Below, in pieces: positions 1 through 5,265 of a stretch of 9,290 bases of DNA (position 1 is its first letter; each line of letters opens with the position of its first letter). A model generated the notes under the pieces. It had not been told where the DNA came from. It saw only the letters and a list, made by a program, of their open reading frames with translations, and made no database searches. The DNA lies in NCBI GenBank assembly GCA_964649815.1, contig CAZYQC010000091.1:1-9290 (forward strand), in the 5' to 3' direction. This DNA comes from G013214665 sp964649815. Lineage in GTDB: Bacteria > Pseudomonadota > Alphaproteobacteria > Rhodobacterales > Rhodobacteraceae. Position numbers and translations under genes: made by a program.

Positions 1-485
1 AGATGATCAAGATGGGCGGCATGGAAGGCATGATGGGCATGATGCCCGGCATGGGCAAAATGGCCAAACAGGTCCAGGACGCAGGGTTTGACGACAAAAT
101 CCTGCGCCAACAGATCGCAATGATCCAATCCATGACCAAGAAAGAACGCGCCGCCCCGCAAATCCTGCAGGCCAGTCGCAAAAAGCGCATCGCAGCAGGG
201 TCCGGCATGGAGGTCTCGGACCTCAACAAGCTGCTCAAGATGCACCGCCAGATGTCCGACATGATGAAAAAGCTCGGCAAAGGCAAAGGCGGCATGCTCA
301 AACAGGCGATGCGTGCCATGACCGGCAAAGGCATGCCCGATATGGGCAATATCGACCCCAAGCAACTCGAAGCCGCCGCAAAGGCGATGGGCGGCAAAAT
401 GCCCGGCGGTGGTGGCCTCCCCGGCCTTGGCGGTGGCGGCATGGCCCTGCCCCCTGGCCTGTCTGGATTTGGCAAAAAGAAATGA
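1..485 (+). CDS. ffh: Signal recognition particle protein Ffh, C-terminal part (5' truncated by window edge)
   Basis: This is the C-terminal methionine-rich M domain of Ffh (SRP54), the GTPase that binds signal sequences of nascent membrane and secreted proteins and, with 4.5S RNA and FtsY, targets ribosomes to the inner membrane. About 160 residues are visible; the N and G domains lie upstream of the window. The start is very Met/Gly-rich (GGMEGMMGMMPGMGKM), as in the flexible finger loop. Around visible residues 58-71 is the SRP-RNA-binding helix-turn-helix signature SRKKRIAAGSGMEV, followed by SDLNKLLKMHRQM. The tail is a Gly/Met/Pro-rich linker ending GFGKKK, common in alphaproteobacterial Ffh. 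Its TGA stop (483-485) overlaps the ATG of the next gene, so the downstream NIPSNAP gene is probably co-transcribed and translationally coupled. Family identity is very secure. Confidence 0.96.
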   Translation, partial: MIKMGGMEGMMGMMPGMGKMAKQVQDAGFDDKILRQQIAMIQSMTKKERAAPQILQASRKKRIAAGSGMEVSDLNKLLKMHRQMSDMMKKLGKGKGGMLKQAMRAMTGKGMPDMGNIDPKQLEAAAKAMGGKMPGGGGLPGLGGGGMALPPGLSGFGKKK

Positions 486-814
486 TCACGGCACTGATCA
501 CATATGTGATCGACCCTGCCAAGGTCGATGCCTTCGAGGTCTACGCAAAGGCCTGGATCCATTTGGTGACCCAAATGGGTGGCACACACCACGGCTATTT
601 CCTCCCACATGAGGGCGCCAACAACAAAGCCTGGGCGATGTTCTCGTTCCCCTCGCTCGCCGCCTACGAGGTCTATCGGCAAGAGATGGCCCAAGACGCC
701 GCGTGCCAGCGCGCCTACCAACATGCCAAAGACACCGGCTGCATCCTCAGCTTTGATCGCACCTTTACCCGCCCGGTCCTTACCGGCGCATCACCGGACG
801 CGCTCGGCCTATGA
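482..814 (+). CDS. NIPSNAP family protein
   Basis: This 110-residue protein resembles the small bacterial NIPSNAP-family proteins, which adopt a dimeric alpha/beta (ferredoxin-like) barrel fold; their biochemical role is mostly unknown. Features seen: an N-terminal strand (ITALITYVIDPAKVDAF), a central YAKAWIHLVTQMGGTHHGYF block, then the typical LPHEGANNKAWAMFSFPSL segment (about residues 42-60), a Tyr/Arg-rich helix, and the closing SFDRTFTRPVL strand. The ATG at 482 overlaps the ffh stop (ATGA), and its own stop overlaps the first GNAT start at 811 in the same way, so it sits in a translationally coupled chain. No signal peptide or membrane segment is visible. The family call rests on overall pattern, not on a catalytic motif. 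The first codons carry a 16-bp perfect DNA palindrome (496-511). Confidence 0.8.
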   Translation: MITALITYVIDPAKVDAFEVYAKAWIHLVTQMGGTHHGYFLPHEGANNKAWAMFSFPSLAAYEVYRQEMAQDAACQRAYQHAKDTGCILSFDRTFTRPVLTGASPDALGL

Positions 815-1335
815 CACAGCCCCTCACCTCCGCGCCGCGTCTGACAACAGACCGGCTGGTCCTGCGCGGACCCGAGCGCGACGATCTTGCCGCGTTCACC
901 CGCTTTATGACCACCAACCCGCAGATGGCCGAACAAGATGAACTGGGCAGCGAAAGCGACGCCTGGTTCGGCTTTCTGGCGGGCATCGGCCATTGGCACT
1001 GGCACGGCTACGGCTTTTTCGTCCTGCACGCGGCAGAGAACCCCGTACCCCTGGGTCGCGTCGGCATCTTGAACCACCAAGGCTGGGACCGCCCCGAAAT
1101 CGGCTGGCATCTCTTCGAAGGCGCCACCGGCCAAGGCTATGCCACCGAGGCAGCCACCAAAGTGCGCCAATGGGCGGCAGAGGCCCACGGTCTGACGAAA
1201 CTCGTCAGCTACATCGATCAGGACAATGCCCGCTCTCAGGCTGTCGCAACCCGCCTCGGCGCGCATAACTCCGGTCAACGCCCCACGCATGCGCCCAAAG
1301 CTCAGGTGTGGGAACACCCAGAGGTCGCCGCATGA
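811..1335 (+). CDS. GNAT family N-acetyltransferase (RimJ/RimL-like), array member 1
   Basis: A 174-residue GNAT acetyltransferase of the Acetyltransf_3 type, expected to move an acetyl group from acetyl-CoA to an amine such as a protein N-terminus; the substrate cannot be read from sequence. Visible features: N-terminal LTTDRLVLRGPERDDL (residues 11-26), the array-specific GHWHWHGYG (60-68), the RVGILN strand (83-88), PEIGWHLF (95-102), the acetyl-CoA pyrophosphate-binding loop GQGYATEAA (107-115), SYIDQDNARS (133-142) and ATRLGA (146-151). The ATG overlaps the stop of the NIPSNAP gene by 4 nt and its stop overlaps the ATG of a small ORF at 1332. Unlike members 2 and 5 it ends in VWEHP rather than IWRH. 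The acetyl-CoA loop is intact, so the enzyme is probably active. Confidence 0.88.
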   Translation: MTQPLTSAPRLTTDRLVLRGPERDDLAAFTRFMTTNPQMAEQDELGSESDAWFGFLAGIGHWHWHGYGFFVLHAAENPVPLGRVGILNHQGWDRPEIGWHLFEGATGQGYATEAATKVRQWAAEAHGLTKLVSYIDQDNARSQAVATRLGAHNSGQRPTHAPKAQVWEHPEVAA

Positions 1336-1607
1336 CGGGCCGCCTCTATCACACAACCGCGCGCTGGGACCGGGTCAAGGATCGCCAGACCGCCGGAGGC
1401 GGCGTGCGCAGCACGTCCTTGACGCGGGCACAGCGGGCAAAACCATCGATGTCGCGCGTTCAGGGCAGACCTGCCCCTGAACCGCTTCTCAGCACAAACA
1501 TCACACCCGCTGACACCCGTGCTGCGCCCCTTATCCGGGCGATCACGCGCCACATGTCAGCATCTCCTATCGCGCGGCAGCGCGGCCGTTTGGTGGCACC
1601 ATGCTAG
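1332..1607 (+). CDS. Hypothetical small ORF bridging GNAT 1 and GNAT 2
   Basis: A 91-codon frame that I do not recognise. In favour of being real: its ATG (1332) overlaps the GNAT 1 stop as ATGA, like almost every other junction in the block; its TAG (1605-1607) overlaps the GNAT 2 start (1601) in ATGCTAG; and third codon positions, especially in the first half, are GC-rich like those of neighbouring genes. Against: the predicted protein (begins MTGRLYHTTARWDRVKDRQ) is Arg/Ala/Pro-rich, strongly basic, without a recognisable fold, and looks partly like out-of-frame GC-rich sequence. It has no signal peptide or membrane segment. A near-perfect DNA hairpin lies inside it (1458-1482). It may be a fast-evolving small protein, a remnant of a decayed gene, or simply an untranslated spacer within the operon. 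Confidence 0.4.
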   Translation: MTGRLYHTTARWDRVKDRQTAGGGVRSTSLTRAQRAKPSMSRVQGRPAPEPLLSTNITPADTRAAPLIRAITRHMSASPIARQRGRLVAPC

Positions 1608-2143
1608 GTCCGATCGCGCATACCTCCGTCCAGATCCCGACCTACACGCTCGAGGATTTACGCCTGCGCGCGCCCAAAGCGTCGGATATGCCCGCCTACA
1701 CTGCCTTTTGCGCCTCGGACCGCGCGGTGGGCGTTGGTGGGCCTTACCCCGGTTTTGCGGCAGAAAACCGGTTGCTCGCCCTGATCGGCCATTGGCACAT
1801 TTACGGCTATGGCCGTTGGATCGTCGCGGATGCGGAAACCGATGCACCTTTGGGCGTTGTGGGTCTGATGAATGCTGTCGACTGGCCCGCGCCTGAAATC
1901 GCCTGGACCGTCTTCGAAGGGGCCGAGGGCAAATCCGTCGCCCACCGCGCCGCCACATTCGCCCGCGCCTATGCCTATGACATTCTCGGCTGGTCGACTG
2001 TCGTCAGCTGTATCGCCCCTGGCAACACACGCTCCGAGGCGCTCGCACAGCGCATGGGCGCGGTCCACGAAAGCGTGTTCACGAGCGATGAGATCGGCAC
2101 GCTGAACATCTGGCGTCACCTTCCCCCGGAGGCGTTGACATGA
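1601..2143 (+). CDS. GNAT family N-acetyltransferase-like protein, array member 2, altered acetyl-CoA loop
   Basis: A 180-residue GNAT-fold protein. It has the N-terminal LRLRAPKASDMPAYTAF, ASDRAVGVGGP (residues 38-48), the array motif GHWHIYGYG (63-71), VVGLMN, PEIAWTVFEGAEG, then AYAYDILGW, NTRSEALAQRMGA and the C-terminal NIWRHLPPEALT. The oddity is the acetyl-CoA pyrophosphate loop: where members 1, 3 and 5 read GxGYATEAA, this one reads GKSVAHRAA (110-118), losing the second glycine and the ATEA helix start. The rest of the fold is well kept, so the gene is not a simple pseudogene; it may be inactive, bind another ligand, or act as a partner of a sister protein. A distinct ATG context at 1601 overlaps the small ORF's stop. 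The DNA shares near-identical stretches with members 1 and 5, showing paralogy. An alternative later start is not obvious. Confidence 0.85.
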   Translation: MLGPIAHTSVQIPTYTLEDLRLRAPKASDMPAYTAFCASDRAVGVGGPYPGFAAENRLLALIGHWHIYGYGRWIVADAETDAPLGVVGLMNAVDWPAPEIAWTVFEGAEGKSVAHRAATFARAYAYDILGWSTVVSCIAPGNTRSEALAQRMGAVHESVFTSDEIGTLNIWRHLPPEALT

Positions 2144-2649
2144 TGCACGCCGCGACAAGCCTTGCAACAGAGCGCCTTGTTCTGCGCCAACCTGATCTGC
2201 GCGATCTCGCGCCATACACGGCCTATTGTGCCTCTGAGCGCGCCAAATTCGTTGGTGGGCCCTTCGATAGCGTCAAAGCCTTCGACAAGCTGTGCGCGAT
2301 GATCGGTCACTGGACCCTGCGCGGCTATGGCCGCTACACGATCACACGCGGCGACACCTCTATCGGTCATGTCGGACCGCTTGGCATTGACGACAGCCAG
2401 GTGCCCGAATTCACCTGGACCCTCTGGGACGGCGCCCACGAAGGCCACGGCTATGCGACCGAGGCGGCGCGGGCCGTGCAAGCGCATTTGTTCGATGATT
2501 TGGGCTGGCCGGCCATGATCATACGGATCATGCCAGACAATCATGGCTCTCGCCGCATCGCCGACCGTCTGGGCGCACGCCTGACCGATGAGGCCGCGCC
2601 AGACTGGTACGAAGGCGCGTTGACCTACCGCTTGGGGGAGGCCGCATGA
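2140..2649 (+). CDS. GNAT family N-acetyltransferase (RimJ/RimL-like), array member 3
   Basis: A 169-residue acetyltransferase of the same family. Residue landmarks: LATERLVLRQPDLRDL (8-23), ASERAKFVGGP (31-41), the array motif GHWTLRGYG (56-64), HVGPLGI (77-83), a strand FTWTLWDGAHEG, the acetyl-CoA loop GHGYATEAA (102-110), FDDLGW, and ADRLGA (141-146). The usual SYIDPxNTRS segment is replaced by IRIMPDNHGS, which may change the substrate pocket near the C-terminal strands. The ATG at 2140 overlaps the previous stop (ATGA); a second ATG follows directly at 2143, so the protein may begin one residue later. The stop overlaps the start of member 4. Acetyl-CoA binding residues look intact. The acceptor substrate is unknown. 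Confidence 0.87.
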   Translation: MMHAATSLATERLVLRQPDLRDLAPYTAYCASERAKFVGGPFDSVKAFDKLCAMIGHWTLRGYGRYTITRGDTSIGHVGPLGIDDSQVPEFTWTLWDGAHEGHGYATEAARAVQAHLFDDLGWPAMIIRIMPDNHGSRRIADRLGARLTDEAAPDWYEGALTYRLGEAA

Positions 2650-3149
2650 CCGTCGCACCGACCCTTCAAGGCAAAAACATCCGCTTGCGTCCACACCGCA
2701 TGTCCGACACCGCGCCTTTCTGGGCGTTCTTTCAAACGTCGCGCGCCGAATATGTTTCCAAGCCCGATAACGAGACCCATTTCTGGTACGCCTTCGCATC
2801 CGAGGTTGGCTCTTGGGCACTGACTGGTATGGGCGGATGGGCCATTGAAACCGCCGACGGCACGCTGGCGGGTCAGGTCGCTGTGATCCATCCGCCGCAT
2901 TTCCCCGAAACCGAGATCGGTTGGATCCTGTTTGACGGCCACGAAGGTCAGGGCATCGCGTTCGAGGCGGCCAAACTCGCCCTCGACTACACCTGGAGCA
3001 CGATCCAGCCCGCCAGCTTGGTCAGCTACATTGATCACCGCAACACCCGCTCGATCGCGTTGGCCGAACGGCTTGGCGCCACCCGTGATGATGCGGCCGA
3101 AAAATATGACGACGTCGATGTCGTTTACCGTCACCGGAGGCCTCAATGA
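2646..3149 (+). CDS. GNAT family N-acetyltransferase (RimJ/RimL-like), array member 4
   Basis: A 167-residue acetyltransferase and the most divergent member at its N-terminal half. It has LQGKNIRLRPHRMSDTAPF (7-25) instead of the TERLxLRxP form, and the array motif reads GSWALTGMG (55-63), with Ser in place of His. Further landmarks are QVAVIHPPHFPETEIGWILF (77-96), the acetyl-CoA loop GQGIAFEAA (101-109), SYIDHRNTRS (127-136), AERLGA (140-145), an acidic stretch EKYDDVDVV and the closing YRHRRPQ. The first glycine-x-glycine of the loop is kept, so cofactor binding is plausible. Both ends overlap neighbouring genes by 4 nt (ATGA). It lacks the ASDRxxxVGGP segment present in members 2, 3 and 5, which suggests a different substrate. 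No membrane or export signal is present. Confidence 0.86.
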   Translation: MTVAPTLQGKNIRLRPHRMSDTAPFWAFFQTSRAEYVSKPDNETHFWYAFASEVGSWALTGMGGWAIETADGTLAGQVAVIHPPHFPETEIGWILFDGHEGQGIAFEAAKLALDYTWSTIQPASLVSYIDHRNTRSIALAERLGATRDDAAEKYDDVDVVYRHRRPQ

Positions 3150-3673
3150 CCGTTACTTTCTCTGCGCCACGGGTCGAAACAGAGCGTTTGATCCTGCGCG
3201 CGCCTGAACCCCAAGACATCGAAATTCACGCCGCCTTTTTTGCCTCGGACCGCTCTAATTTTGTTGGCGGACCCACAACGGCAGAACGCGCCTGGCGCAT
3301 CTTTGCGATGGAGGTCGGTCACTGGGTGATCAAAGGCTTTGGCCGCTGGGTTCTGGAAGAAAAATCAACGGGTAACGCGGTTGGTATTGTCGGGCTGTGG
3401 CATCCTCTGGGCTTTCCCGAGGATGAGCTCGGCTGGGATCTCTTTGAAGGGGCAACCGGCAAAGGCTATGCCACCGAAGCGGCCCGCGCCGCACGCGCCT
3501 ATGCCTATGACACGCTCGGCTGGACGACACTGACATCGTTTATCGACCCCAAAAACACCGCCTCGGCCGCCGTCGCCACGCGCCTTGGCGCGGCCTATGA
3601 CTACAACTTTACCCATGACCATTTTGGACCGGTGCAAATCTGGCGCCACCCAGGACCGGAGCAATTGGGATGA
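3146..3673 (+). CDS. GNAT family N-acetyltransferase (RimJ/RimL-like), array member 5
   Basis: A 175-residue acetyltransferase and the best match to a canonical member of the array. Landmarks: VETERLILRAPEPQDI (10-25), ASDRSNFVGGP (33-43), the array motif GHWVIKGFG (58-66), IVGLWHP (81-87), DELGWDLFEGATG, a textbook acetyl-CoA loop GKGYATEAA (105-113), AYAYDTLGW, SFIDPKNTAS (131-140), ATRLGA (144-149) and a C-terminus QIWRHPGPEQLG that parallels member 2. The 27-nt stretch encoding AYAYDTLGW (3497-3523) is almost identical to 1967-1993 in member 2 and 4066-4092 in member 6, a DNA trace of tandem duplication or gene conversion. Both junctions are 4-nt ATGA overlaps. It is probably catalytically active; the acceptor is unknown. 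Confidence 0.89.
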   Translation: MTVTFSAPRVETERLILRAPEPQDIEIHAAFFASDRSNFVGGPTTAERAWRIFAMEVGHWVIKGFGRWVLEEKSTGNAVGIVGLWHPLGFPEDELGWDLFEGATGKGYATEAARAARAYAYDTLGWTTLTSFIDPKNTASAAVATRLGAAYDYNFTHDHFGPVQIWRHPGPEQLG

Positions 3674-4224
3674 GCTTTGCATGTGAAATCCCAAGCGGCG
3701 GCCGCGCCGGGCAGTTTGCGCTGCATCTGCAAGGGCAATTGCCAACGCTGACGACCGAACGTCTGTTGTTGCGAGCGCCACGCGTCTCCGATTTTGACGC
3801 CTTTGCCGAGATCGCCTGCACCGAACGCGGCGTTTATCTGGGTGGACCCATGTCGCGCGAAGACGCGTGGTTGGATTTTGCCCAGCTGACATCGACATGG
3901 CTGTTGCATGGGCACGGCATTTGGACGGTCGGACATTCCGGCGACATCGCGGGCTTTGTTCTTTTGGGCTTTGAACCCGGCGACGCAGAGCCCGAGCTCG
4001 GCTTTCTGTTTTTGCGGGCCGCCGAAGGCCGCGGTCTTGCCGAAGAGGCCGCGCGTGCCGCCAAGGCATATGCCTTTGACACGCTCGGCTGGGACACATT
4101 GGTCAGCTACATTGACCCATCCAACACCCGCGCCCTGACCTTGGCCGCGCGCCTTGGAGGCTCTGCGGACGGCATGCTCGAAGACGCCGCCATCTATCGT
4201 TATGACGCAGCGAGGCAGGCCTGA
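3670..4224 (+). CDS. GNAT family N-acetyltransferase (RimJ/RimL-like), array member 6
   Basis: A 184-residue acetyltransferase, the longest of the six because of about 20 extra N-terminal residues before the family start LTTERLLLRAPRVSDFDAF (27-45). Landmarks: RGVYLGGP, STWLLHGHG (75-83, the degenerate form of the GHWxxxGYG array motif), FVLLGFEPGDAEPELGFLFL, the acetyl-CoA loop GRGLAEEAA (120-128), AYAFDTLGW, SYIDPSNTRA (146-155) and AARLGG. The loop keeps both glycines, but the usual ATEA is LAEEA. Its ATG overlaps the stop of member 5. Its TGA shares one base with the ATG of a 39-codon ORF at 4224 (TGATG). A shorter protein beginning inside the extension would need a non-ATG start, so ATG 3670 with the ATGA overlap is preferred. 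Confidence 0.86.
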   Translation: MSFACEIPSGGRAGQFALHLQGQLPTLTTERLLLRAPRVSDFDAFAEIACTERGVYLGGPMSREDAWLDFAQLTSTWLLHGHGIWTVGHSGDIAGFVLLGFEPGDAEPELGFLFLRAAEGRGLAEEAARAAKAYAFDTLGWDTLVSYIDPSNTRALTLAARLGGSADGMLEDAAIYRYDAARQA

Positions 4225-4343
4225 TGACCCGGATCTGCTTTGCTTTCCAAACGGCAACCACGCACCGCCCCACGGCGCTCAATCACGCGCAGCCGCAGGC
4301 GTGTCTAAGCCGTTCAACCACAGCCCACAGGAACCCATCATGA
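4224..4343 (+). CDS. Possible 39-aa ORF bridging GNAT 6 and chorismate mutase
   Basis: A small frame of 39 codons whose ATG forms TGATG with the GNAT 6 stop and whose TGA (4341-4343) forms ATGA with the chorismate mutase start at 4340. Both junctions thus match the translational coupling used through the whole block. The peptide (begins MTRICFAFQTATTHRP) is Thr/His/Ala-rich and not recognisable; it has no membrane helix, no run of a single amino acid that would mark an aromatic-amino-acid attenuator, and no Phe/Tyr/Trp cluster. The simplest role would be to carry ribosomes across the gap and couple chorismate mutase translation to the GNAT genes. It could equally be a chance open frame in a 115-nt spacer, since the chorismate mutase has its own AGGA ribosome binding site at 4329-4332. 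Confidence 0.3.
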   Translation: MTRICFAFQTATTHRPTALNHAQPQACLSRSTTAHRNPS

Positions 4344-4636
4344 CTGATCCTGTCCAAAAAGCTGCCGATGTCCTCAAAGACCACCGCGCATCGATCGATC
4401 GCCTGGATGCGATCTTGATCTACACGCTGGGTGAACGCTTCAAGCACACGCAGGCCGTTGGAAAGCTTAAGGCGCAACACGACCTTCCCCCGTCCGATCC
4501 CACACGCGAAACCGCTCAGATCGCACGGCTAGAAGACCTGGCAAACCAGGCCGACCTCGACCCTGAATTCGCCAAGAAATTCCTCCGCTTCGTGATCGAC
4601 GAGGTGATCCGTCATCACGAGCAACACCAAACGTAA
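4340..4636 (+). CDS. Chorismate mutase, AroQ class
   Basis: A stand-alone 98-residue chorismate mutase, which converts chorismate to prephenate at the branch point to phenylalanine and tyrosine. The all-helical AroQ fold is evident, and active-site residues known from the E. coli chorismate mutase domain can be lined up with a constant offset of five: Arg16, Arg33, Lys44, Asp53, Arg56 and Glu57 (in DPTRE). The C-terminal helix FVIDEVIRHHEQ carries the expected polar end with Gln95. Length is normal for a monofunctional AroQ domain, without fused prephenate dehydratase or dehydrogenase. ATG 4340 is chosen because it has AGGA seven bases upstream; the frame stays open farther upstream but that part overlaps GNAT 6 and shows no homology. 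It precedes rpsP by 47 nt, with a hairpin in the gap. Confidence 0.93.
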   Translation: MTDPVQKAADVLKDHRASIDRLDAILIYTLGERFKHTQAVGKLKAQHDLPPSDPTRETAQIARLEDLANQADLDPEFAKKFLRFVIDEVIRHHEQHQT

Positions 4637-4655
4637 GGTGAGCCCGAGGCTCACC
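4637..4655 (+). promoter_or_regulatory. Perfect hairpin between chorismate mutase and rpsP
   Basis: Directly after the chorismate mutase TAA lies an 8-bp perfect stem, GGTGAGCC / GGCTCACC, closed by a 3-nt CGA loop. No T-tract follows, so it is not a canonical intrinsic terminator. It could protect a processed mRNA end, or act in the rpsP leader. The rpsP ribosome binding site (AAGGAG, 4669-4674) begins 14 nt after the stem and stays free. Confidence 0.55.
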
Positions 4656-4683
4656 ACCCCGCCATTCAAAGGAGACATCAACA

Positions 4684-5082
4684 ATGGCAATGAAAATCCG
4701 ACTGGCCCGCGGCGGCTCAAAAAAGCGTCCTTTCTATCGCATCGTTGCGGCTGACAGCCGTATGCCACGCGACGGCCGCTTCATCGAAAAGCTCGGCACC
4801 TATAACCCGCTTTTGCCAAAAGACAGCGAAGAGCGGGTGAAGATGGACATGGAGCGCGTTCAGTACTGGCTGAGCCAGGGCGCGCAGCCAACAGACCGCA
4901 TCTCGCGCTTCCTCGAAGCGGCAGGCGTGGTCGAAAAGAAAGAGCGTGCAAACCTCAAAAAGGGCGAGCCTGGCCAGAAAGCCAAGGACCGCGCTGAGGA
5001 AAAAGCCGCAAAGGCCGCAGAAGCTGCCGAAGCCGCAGCCGCACCGGCAGAAGAAGCCGTCGAAGAAGCAGCTGCAGAATAA
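4684..5082 (+). CDS. rpsP: 30S ribosomal protein S16
   Basis: Ribosomal protein S16 binds 16S rRNA early in 30S assembly. The conserved domain occupies roughly residues 1-83 and begins MAMKIRLARGGSKKRPFYRIV, followed by ADSRMPRDGRFIEKLGTYNP and, further on, the WLSQGAQPTDRISRFL helix. The remaining 45 or so residues form a low-complexity Ala/Glu/Lys tail ending EEAVEEAAAE, a lineage-typical alphaproteobacterial extension, giving 132 residues against about 82 in E. coli. The start at 4684 has a strong AAGGAG nine bases upstream; a second ATG two codons later is less well spaced. A strong terminator-like hairpin follows at 5125-5157, so rpsP is probably separated, at least partly, from rimM, although the two belong to the classic rpsP-rimM-trmD-rplS order. 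Confidence 0.98.
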   Translation: MAMKIRLARGGSKKRPFYRIVAADSRMPRDGRFIEKLGTYNPLLPKDSEERVKMDMERVQYWLSQGAQPTDRISRFLEAAGVVEKKERANLKKGEPGQKAKDRAEEKAAKAAEAAEAAAAPAEEAVEEAAAE

Positions 5083-5124
5083 GCGTCGCACGCTTTTGCC
5101 GCACTGGCGGCATCCACTCCAATC

Positions 5125-5157
5125 TGAGGCGCCGGGTTCGGCGCCTCATTTGTTTTG
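5125..5157 (+). terminator. Intrinsic terminator downstream of rpsP
   Basis: A 9-bp perfect GC-rich stem, TGAGGCGCC / GGCGCCTCA, with a six-base GGGTTC loop is followed by TTTGTTTTG. This fits a Rho-independent terminator or attenuator 43 bp after the rpsP stop. It implies that rimM and downstream genes are transcribed by read-through or from a promoter in 5158-5265. Confidence 0.8.
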
Positions 5158-5158
5158 A

Positions 5159-5197
5159 CGATGCAGCGCGCCAAAGCGGCGCGCACTTCACGCATCG
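5159..5197 (+). promoter_or_regulatory. Two-tier inverted repeat upstream of rimM
   Basis: An inner 7-bp stem GCGCGCC / GGCGCGC with loop AAAGC (5166-5184) is embedded in an outer 6-bp pair CGATGC (5159-5164) / GCATCG (5192-5197), leaving a single A bulge on the left and seven unpaired bases on the right. It starts right after the rpsP terminator and lies about 70 nt before the rimM start. No T-run follows. Its role is unknown. Confidence 0.4.
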
Positions 5198-5265
5198 CTC
5201 TGGACAAAACCTGTCTTGGGCAGGCAAAACCCACGTGAACGCAACCAACGGGAACGTTTAAACCC

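Noticed and set aside
2116..4257. Several minus-strand open frames opposite the GNAT array
   Set aside because: Products are Arg/Ala/Gly-rich with no family features, and the + strand GNAT motifs explain the sequence.
4154..4339. Longer chorismate mutase beginning inside GNAT 6
   Set aside because: The upstream frame overlaps the well-supported GNAT 6 coding region and has no AroQ similarity; ATG 4340 has its own AGGA site.
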